NCBI RefSeq assembly: GCF_003385185.1
Contig: NZ_PQHZ01000007.1
Coordinates: 62,001 to 126,000, forward strand
DNA: 64,000 bases
Direction of reading: 5' to 3'
From: Amycolatopsis palatopharyngis
Lineage (GTDB): Bacteria > Actinomycetota > Actinomycetes > Mycobacteriales > Pseudonocardiaceae
A model generated the notes under the pieces. The model had not been told where the DNA came from, searched no databases, and saw only the letters and a program-made list of their open reading frames with translations. Of the stretch, positions 59,010 through 64,000 are shown one piece after another. How positions within the stretch are numbered: the stretch's first letter is position 1; each line of letters starts with the position of its first letter. The position numbers and the translations under genes are program-made.

Positions 59010-59055
59010 GCCCCACCGATGGTGGGGCGCCCGCCGGAGGACAGATCCGGCGGGC
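59010..59055 (+). promoter_or_regulatory. Two abutting stem-loops in the leader of the DUF349 gene
   Basis: Hairpin 1: GCCCCACC, loop GAT, GGTGGGGC (59010-59028). Hairpin 2: GCCCGCCGG, 9-base loop, CCGGCGGGC (59029-59055). Both stems are perfect, start where the other ends and finish 23 bases before the ATG. A leader attenuator or RNA-stability element is possible. Confidence 0.5.
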
Positions 59056-59078
59056 CGACAGGCGAGAAGGAGCCGGCC

Positions 59079-60398
59079 ATGGCCGACCACAGCACATCCC
59101 ACGGCGCGGACGTCCCGACGCCCACCGCGGTACCCCACGCGCACGCCCCCGCGAACGCCGCCCCCGCGGTGCCCCATGCGGAGTCGAACCCAGGGCGGTG
59201 GGGGCGCGTCGACGAAGAGGGCAACGTCTACGTCCGCACCGCCGACGGCGAGCGGCTTATCGGCGTCTGGCAGGCGGGCACGCCGGAAGAAGGGCTGCAG
59301 CACTACGCGCGACGATTCGACGACCTGCGGACCGAGGTGGAACTGCTGGAGACCCGGTTGCGTTCCGGCGCTGGTGACCCCAAGCACGCACTGAGCAGTG
59401 CCACCCAGCTGCGGGACGGACTCGCCGAAACGGCCGCCGTCGGCGATCTGGAGGCGCTGCGCTCCCGGATCGAAGAAGTGATCGCCCACGCGGAGCGGGC
59501 GCTGGCGACCGCGCGCGAGGAGCGAGAGCAGGTTCGGACGGCAGCGATCGCGCGAAAGCAGACGCTGGCCGAGGAAGCCGAGACGATCGCGGCGGAATCG
59601 ACCCAGTGGAAGGCCGCGGGCGACCGTCTGCGGGCCATCCTGGACGAGTGGAAGACCGTCAAGGGCGTCGACCGCAAGACCGACGACGACCTGTGGAAGC
59701 GGTTCTCCAAGGCTCGGGAGGCGTTCAACCGCCGCCGGGGTTCACATTTCGCCGATCTGGACAAGCAGCGGGCCGCGGCCAAGACGCGCAAGGAGGAGTT
59801 GATCGCCGAGGCCGAGGCCCTCAGCGATTCCGAGGACTGGGGTCCCACAGCGGGCAGGTACAAGGACCTGATGGCGGAGTGGAAGGCGGCGGGGCGCGCC
59901 CCGAAGGACGCCGACGACGCACTCTGGCAGCGCTTCCGAGCGGCGCAGGACGCGTTCTTCGCCCGCAGGTCCGCGGTGTTCTCCGAACGGGACGCGGAGT
60001 TCGCGAGCAACGCGGCGCGGAAGGAGGAACTGCTCGCCGAGGCGGACAAGATCGACCCCGCCGCCAACCTCGACGCCGCGAAGGCTCAGTTGCGCAAGAT
60101 TCAGGACGCCTGGGACGAGATCGGCAAGGTGCCGCGGGAGCGGATCCGCGAACTCGACGGCAGGCTGAAGGCCGTGCAGGACCGGATCCGCTCGGCTGAG
60201 GACACCAAGTGGCGGCGCACCGACCCCGAGGCACAGGCCAGGGCGGCGCAGTTCCGCGAGCGGGTGGAGCAGTTCGAGTCGCAGGCGGCGAAGGCACGGG
60301 CGGCAGGCGACGAGCGCCGCGCCAAGAAGGCCGACGCGCAGGCGGCGCAGTGGCGCGAATGGATGCAGGCGGCCGAGCAGGCCGTCGCGGAGCGCTAA
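59079..60398 (+). CDS. DUF349 repeat protein
   Basis: 439 residues. A His/Pro/Ala-rich start (1-40) and WGRVDEEGNVYVRTADGERLIGVWQAGTPEEGLQHY (about 41-75) are followed by three DUF349 repeats of three-helix coiled-coil type (WKAAGDRLRAILDEWKTVKGVDRKTDDDLWKRFSKAREAFNRRRG; WGPTAGRYKDLMAEWKAAGRAPKDADDALWQRF; LRKIQDAWDEIGKVPRERIRELDGRL). Charged and Ala-rich, it is cytoplasmic. The function is not known; the order in M. tuberculosis gives Rv2731. ATG 59079 has AAGGAG upstream. Twin hairpins mark its leader. Confidence 0.88.
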   Translation: MADHSTSHGADVPTPTAVPHAHAPANAAPAVPHAESNPGRWGRVDEEGNVYVRTADGERLIGVWQAGTPEEGLQHYARRFDDLRTEVELLETRLRSGAGDPKHALSSATQLRDGLAETAAVGDLEALRSRIEEVIAHAERALATAREEREQVRTAAIARKQTLAEEAETIAAESTQWKAAGDRLRAILDEWKTVKGVDRKTDDDLWKRFSKAREAFNRRRGSHFADLDKQRAAAKTRKEELIAEAEALSDSEDWGPTAGRYKDLMAEWKAAGRAPKDADDALWQRFRAAQDAFFARRSAVFSERDAEFASNAARKEELLAEADKIDPAANLDAAKAQLRKIQDAWDEIGKVPRERIRELDGRLKAVQDRIRSAEDTKWRRTDPEAQARAAQFRERVEQFESQAAKARAAGDERRAKKADAQAAQWREWMQAAEQAVAER

Positions 60399-60431
60399 CC
60401 CGAACGGCCTAACGGGGAGGCTCGGCAGGAT

Positions 60432-60482
60432 GTCCCCAATGTGGCATTGGGGACGTTGGAGTACCCCAATGCCACATTGGGG
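60432..60482. terminator. Palindrome family B, copies 2 and 3 in tandem
   Basis: GTCCCCAATG-TGG-CATTGGGGAC (60432-60454) and CCCCAATG-CCA-CATTGGGG (60464-60482). They are the same element as at 8945 and lie between convergent genes ending at 60398 and 60504. The loop sequences TGG and CCA show that the two copies are in opposite orientation. Confidence 0.75.
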
Positions 60483-60503
60483 AACTCACACGGGCGGGAG
60501 GGA

Positions 60504-60998
60504 TCAGCCGCGCGACCAGGCGGCGCTCATCCAGTTGCCCGCCAGGATCACCGTGGCGACTACGGCCAGGATCATTCCGGCTCCCGGTCCTTCGCCTGCT
60601 ACGCCGGTGGCCGGCGTCGACTGCTGGGACCAGATGGCCAGCACCCCGTCGACGCTGGCGAACCAGCCACCGACCGCGCATACCCAGGCCAGCCACCATC
60701 GCTGGGTGGCCAGAGCGAGCGCCGAGACAACGATGCCGATCAGGGTGGACGTCGCGGCGAACAGCCGGGGGATGGCACCGCCGTCACCGGCCAGCACGCG
60801 CCAGCCCGCGACGTCGCCGACCCAGGGCAGGAGCAACGCGACGATGAGGGCGAAGATCGCCACCGCGATCACGAACCCGCGCCTGCCCAGGTCCACGGTT
60901 CGTGCCGCCCTGCTGACCACCGCGTCGACATCGGCGGCGAGCTCGTCCACGTTCCTGCCGTCCTCGGCACCATCAGCGTGCCCGGCCTGCCCGCTCAC
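60504..60998 (-). CDS. Four-TM membrane protein (Rv2732c-like)
   Basis: 164 residues. A charged N-terminus (1-38) is followed by about four hydrophobic helices: [63 protein letters not shown] and [20 protein letters not shown]. It has no known domain. It sits immediately after miaB in the same direction, and its GTG overlaps the miaB stop (GTGA), as for Rv2732c. Function is unknown. Transcription ends at the family-B palindromes. Confidence 0.8.
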   Translation of the reverse strand: MSGQAGHADGAEDGRNVDELAADVDAVVSRAARTVDLGRRGFVIAVAIFALIVALLLPWVGDVAGWRVLAGDGGAIPRLFAATSTLIGIVVSALALATQRWWLAWVCAVGGWFASVDGVLAIWSQQSTPATGVAGEGPGAGMILAVVATVILAGNWMSAAWSRG

Positions 60999-62476
60999 AG
61001 CCCACACCCGCCGGATACGGCAGCGGGCTGCTCGGGTGGCGTACCGAACGCGGGCAGTCCGAGCGTGACGCCGTTGGTCTTCGGCCGCAGCCCTGCCTCG
61101 GCGTTGTCGCCCGCGCGGGTGCGGCGGTGCGAAAGCAGGTCGCCGTCCGCGACCAGGTGGTGCGGTGCGCCGTAGGTGATGACGGCTTCCACGATGTCGC
61201 CTGGTCGCACGCTCCGGTCCACTGCCTTGCCTGACGGGGTGAAATGCACGAGCCTGCCGTCGCGCGCCCGGCCGCTCATCCGGTGCGTCGCCGCGTCCTT
61301 GCGACCCTCACCGCTGGCGACAAGCAGCTCCACCGTGCGCCCCACGAGCTTCTTGTTCTCCTGCCAGGCGACGTCGTTCTGCAGCTCGACCAGCCGGTCG
61401 TAGCGCTCCTGCACGACCTCCTTCGGCACCTGGCCCTCCATCTCGGCGGCGGGCGTTCCGGGGCGCTTGGAGTACTGGAAGGTGAACGCGCTGGAGAAGC
61501 GGGCCTGCCGGACGACGTCGAGGGTCGCCTGGAAATCCTCCTCCGTCTCGCCGGGGAACCCGACGATGATGTCGGTGGTGATGGCGGCATCCGGCATCAC
61601 CGCGCGGACCTTGTCCAGGATGCCGAGGAAACGGGCCGACCGGTACGAGCGCCGCATCTCCTTGAGGACCCGGTCGGAGCCGGACTGCAGGGGCATGTGC
61701 AGCTGGTGGCACACGTTGGGGGTCTCGGCCATGGCGTCGATTACGTCGTCGGTGAACGCGGCGGGATGAGGCGAGGTGAACCGCACCCGCTCCAGCCCCT
61801 CGATCGAGCCACAGGAGCGCAACAGCTGCGAGAACGCATCGCGCTCGCCGAACTCCACGCCGTAGGAGTTCACGTTCTGCCCCAGCAGGGTCACTTCCAG
61901 CACGCCCTCGTCGACCAGCGCCTGCACCTCGGCCAGGATCTCTCCTGGCCTGCGGTCGCGCTCCTTGCCACGCAGTGACGGAACGATGCAGAACGTGCAG
62001 GTGTTGTTGCAGCCGACCGAGATGGAGACCCAGCCCGAGTAGGCGGAGTCCCTGCGCGCGGGCAGGGTCGAGGGGAAGGTCTCCAGCGACTCGAGGATCT
62101 CGACCTCGGCCTCCGCGTTGTGCCGCGCGCGATCGAGCAGCGTCGGCAGCGAGCCGATGTTGTGGGTGCCGAACACGACGTCCACCCAGGGCGCCCGGTT
62201 AACGATCTCGCCACGATCCTTCTGCGCCAGGCATCCACCTACGGCGATCTGCATGCCGGGATTAGCCTGTTTGGTGGGTCGCAGTTGCCCCAGATTGCCG
62301 TACAGCTTGTTGTCCGCGTTCTCCCGGACCGCGCAGGTGTTGAACACGACGACGTCCGGCGTGGCCTCCGGGGCCGCGGCGACGTAGCCCGCGTCCTCCA
62401 GCTGCCCCGCGAGCCGCTCCGAATCGTGGACGTTCATCTGGCAGCCAAAGGTGCGGATCTGGTAGCTCCGGGTCAC
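60995..62476 (-). CDS. miaB: tRNA-2-methylthio-N6-dimethylallyladenosine synthase MiaB
   Basis: 493 residues. It converts i6A37 of tRNA to ms2i6A with radical SAM chemistry. The auxiliary cluster binds Cys12 (GCQMN), Cys48 (FNTCAV) and Cys82 (GGCLAQ); the radical-SAM cluster binds Cys156, Cys160 and Cys163 (CNNTCTFC). A TRAM domain (about 375-445) recognises tRNA. A 45-residue tail is typical of actinobacteria. GTG 62476 has AGGAG 5 bases upstream. It acts after MiaA, encoded 3 kb away, and overlaps the membrane-protein gene. Confidence 0.96.
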   Translation of the reverse strand: MTRSYQIRTFGCQMNVHDSERLAGQLEDAGYVAAAPEATPDVVVFNTCAVRENADNKLYGNLGQLRPTKQANPGMQIAVGGCLAQKDRGEIVNRAPWVDVVFGTHNIGSLPTLLDRARHNAEAEVEILESLETFPSTLPARRDSAYSGWVSISVGCNNTCTFCIVPSLRGKERDRRPGEILAEVQALVDEGVLEVTLLGQNVNSYGVEFGERDAFSQLLRSCGSIEGLERVRFTSPHPAAFTDDVIDAMAETPNVCHQLHMPLQSGSDRVLKEMRRSYRSARFLGILDKVRAVMPDAAITTDIIVGFPGETEEDFQATLDVVRQARFSSAFTFQYSKRPGTPAAEMEGQVPKEVVQERYDRLVELQNDVAWQENKKLVGRTVELLVASGEGRKDAATHRMSGRARDGRLVHFTPSGKAVDRSVRPGDIVEAVITYGAPHHLVADGDLLSHRRTRAGDNAEAGLRPKTNGVTLGLPAFGTPPEQPAAVSGGCGL

Positions 62477-62758
62477 CCAAACTCCTGGTCGCGTGCGGTT
62501 GCAATGCTGAGACCACCAGGGTAGGCCGAGGGGTCGGGACACCCGCGACGCGGGCTAGCGGGACCTACCCGGGCAGTGTGCGCGGAGGGTCACTAGAGTC
62601 TCGGCCACGGTTCGCGCGATCACCTGAATGGAGGCTGGTCACGTGCACCTAAGTTGCGTTTTGACCCAAACAGTGTCACTTATGGGCCGCTTCGGTGTTA
62701 GATCCCGTTGTTGCCCGTAGAGCCAGGTACCGAGCAGACCGCCAGCGATGGAGGCCCG

Positions 62759-63514
62759 ATGACCGCTGCGACGCCCGCGCCGCCGATGATCAAGGCGGAG
62801 GCCGTGAACAAGTACTTCGGCGATCTGCATGTGCTGAAGGAAATCAACTTCGAAGTCCCGAGAGGACAGGTCGTCGTGGTGCTCGGCCCGTCGGGGTCCG
62901 GGAAGTCGACGCTCTGCAGGGCGATCAACCGGCTGGAGCCGATCAACTCCGGCGAGATCGCCATCGACGGAACCCCGCTGCCGGCCGAGGGCAAGGCGCT
63001 CGCCGCTTTGCGCGCCGACGTCGGCATGGTCTTCCAGCAGTTCAACCTCTTCGCGCACAAGACGATCCTGGAGAACGTCACGCTGGCCCCGCAGAAGGTC
63101 CGCAAGGCGTCCGCGGCCGAGGCCCGCAAGACCGCGATGGAACTGCTCGACCGGGTCGGCATCACCGACCAGGCCGGCAAGTACCCGGCTCAGCTCTCCG
63201 GCGGCCAGCAACAGCGGGTCGCCATCGCGCGGGCGCTGGCCATGCAGCCCAAGGTGATGCTGTTCGACGAACCGACCTCCGCGCTCGACCCCGAGATGGT
63301 CCAGGAGGTCCTGGACACGATGGTCGGCCTCGCCAAGGACGGGATGACGATGCTGGTTGTCACCCATGAGATGGGATTCGCGCGTAAAGCAGCACACCGG
63401 GTGGTGTTCATGTCCGATGGTGAGATCGTCGAGGACTCAACCCCCAACGACTTCTTCACCAACCCGAGGTCGGATCGGGCGAAGGACTTCCTCGGCAAGA
63501 TTCTGACGCACTAG
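62759..63514 (+). CDS. gluA: Glutamate ABC transporter ATP-binding protein
   Basis: 251-residue ATPase of the polar-amino-acid importer family. Walker [10 protein letters not shown] (about 42-50), Q-loop [16 protein letters not shown], signature LSGGQQQR and Walker [14 protein letters not shown] are complete, and the H-loop is VVTHEM. It energises glutamate uptake with GluB, which follows 56 bases later, and permeases GluC/GluD expected beyond the window. ATG 62759 has GGAGG 4 bases upstream. The 282-base gap before it shows no other feature I can name. The miaB-gluA neighbourhood is common in actinobacteria. Confidence 0.93.
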   Translation: MTAATPAPPMIKAEAVNKYFGDLHVLKEINFEVPRGQVVVVLGPSGSGKSTLCRAINRLEPINSGEIAIDGTPLPAEGKALAALRADVGMVFQQFNLFAHKTILENVTLAPQKVRKASAAEARKTAMELLDRVGITDQAGKYPAQLSGGQQQRVAIARALAMQPKVMLFDEPTSALDPEMVQEVLDTMVGLAKDGMTMLVVTHEMGFARKAAHRVVFMSDGEIVEDSTPNDFFTNPRSDRAKDFLGKILTH

Positions 63515-63570
63515 CTCCAGAATGCGACGCCGCTGCGTCGCACCGATGAAATAAGTCAGGAGAGGAACTC

Positions 63571-64000
63571 ATGAGGTTTCGCACCCTCGCCGTAGGCCTG
63601 CTGATCAGCGGGCTCGCGTTGTCCGCTTGCGGCAAGGAAGGCGCTCCCACCGACTCCGGTAGCGGGGAAGGCAACGGCAGTGCCGCCCCCGAGATGCCGA
63701 CGTACGAGGTCGCCAAGGACGTCAAGCTGGAAGGCTCCCCGACCTTCGACAAAATGAAGAGCGTGGGCCACCCGATCGTCGGTGTGAAGGAAGACCAGCC
63801 CGGACTTGGCTACAAGGACCCGACCACTGGCAAGTACAGCGGATTTGACATCGAGATCGCCAGGTACGTCGCGGCGAACCTCGGCTTCGAGCCGGAGTCG
63901 ATCGAATTCAAGGCGGTTCCGTCCGCGGGACGCGAGCAGGCACTGATCAACGGTGACGTCCACTACTACGTCGGCACCTACACGATCAATGACAAGCGTA
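63571..64000 (+). CDS. gluB: Glutamate-binding lipoprotein GluB, 3' end outside window
   Basis: The first 143 codons of a periplasmic-type binding lipoprotein. Signal MRFRTLAVGLLISGLALSAC has lipobox LSAC (lipidated Cys20), followed by a Gly/Ser-rich linker and the SBP_bac_3 domain: GKYSGFDIEIARYVAANLGFEPESIEFKAVPSAGREQALINGDVHYYVGTYTIND. It binds glutamate outside the membrane for the importer with GluA. AGGAGAGG lies 6 bases before the ATG. The window ends within the N-terminal lobe. Confidence 0.92.
   Translation, partial: MRFRTLAVGLLISGLALSACGKEGAPTDSGSGEGNGSAAPEMPTYEVAKDVKLEGSPTFDKMKSVGHPIVGVKEDQPGLGYKDPTTGKYSGFDIEIARYVAANLGFEPESIEFKAVPSAGREQALINGDVHYYVGTYTINDKR

Noticed and set aside
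62639..63397. 252-aa frame antisense to gluA
   Set aside because: Shadow of a complete ABC ATPase gene.

Overview
The window is GC-rich actinobacterial DNA. It carries meso-DAP peptidoglycan genes, a complete mce4-type importer, IdeR, a mycothiol-dependent isomerase-family protein, an NrdJ-NrdR pair and dense 1- to 4-base gene overlaps (ATGA, GTGA, TGATG). Gene content and order best fit a member of the Pseudonocardiales (Amycolatopsis/Saccharomonospora-like). That placement is an inference; no rRNA or other marker is present.

Layout. (1) 1-1877: start of murF and all of murE, i.e. an edge of the dcw cell-wall cluster. The ftsI/pbpB gene normally found before murE is missing; a broken IS256-type transposase lies there instead. 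(2) 2.0-8.9 kb: an accessory island. It holds a DUF397/XRE-DUF5753 regulator pair, an inverted-repeat operator around a promoter, a GTGA-chained run of poorly known small genes (one a degenerate primase/polymerase-like protein), a SAV_915-type protein, an EspC-like type VII secretion substrate, a WXG-like 410-aa protein with a glycine-zipper C-terminus and a two-helix membrane protein that could be its immunity partner. (3) 8.98-19.04 kb, minus strand: the complete mce4 operon (yrbE4A, yrbE4B, mce4A-F, two Mce-associated genes), a steroid importer. (4) 19.2-28.1 kb: steroid and side-chain catabolism: two SDRs, an aldehyde and an alcohol dehydrogenase and a ferredoxin on the minus strand, diverging from fadE26-fadE27-fadD17. 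A perfect KstR-type palindrome sits in the divergent gap. The order matches the M. tuberculosis mce4/Rv3502c-Rv3506 region with extra dehydrogenases. (5) 28.2-33.1 kb: a GNAT/acyl-CoA-synthetase-like protein acetyltransferase next to an AcuC-type deacetylase, then a sulfurtransferase. (6) 33.2-46.5 kb: ideR, galK, galE, DUF4192, a secreted M23 peptidase, a TetR-DsbA-MDMPI operon, a secreted S15 peptidase, a CBS protein, a zinc metalloprotease and a prolyl oligopeptidase. (7) 46.5-62.5 kb: a conserved genome-maintenance block in the order known from mycobacteria: nrdJ, nrdR, LysM/ChiZ-like protein, lexA, secreted propeller protein, hflX, (regulator-MFS insertion), dapF, miaA, an extradiol-dioxygenase-like protein, a DUF349 protein, a membrane protein, miaB. 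(8) 62.7-64.0 kb: gluA and the start of gluB, a glutamate ABC importer.

Regulation visible in the DNA: KstR-like sites, three LexA boxes between chiZ-like and lexA, three DnaA-box-like nonamers spaced exactly 32 bp plus an NrdR-box-like site upstream of nrdR-nrdJ, and palindromic operators at the TetR gene and between the ArsR-like regulator and its MFS partner. Two families of repeated palindromes (core GCACTTTCCCGGGAAAGTGC and CCCCAATGCCACATTGGGG) sit only in gaps between convergent genes, probably as bidirectional terminators; one copy is a perfect 50-bp palindrome.

No tRNA, rRNA, CRISPR array or recognised riboswitch was seen. The gap 62477-62758 holds nothing I can name beyond the gluA ribosome-binding site.
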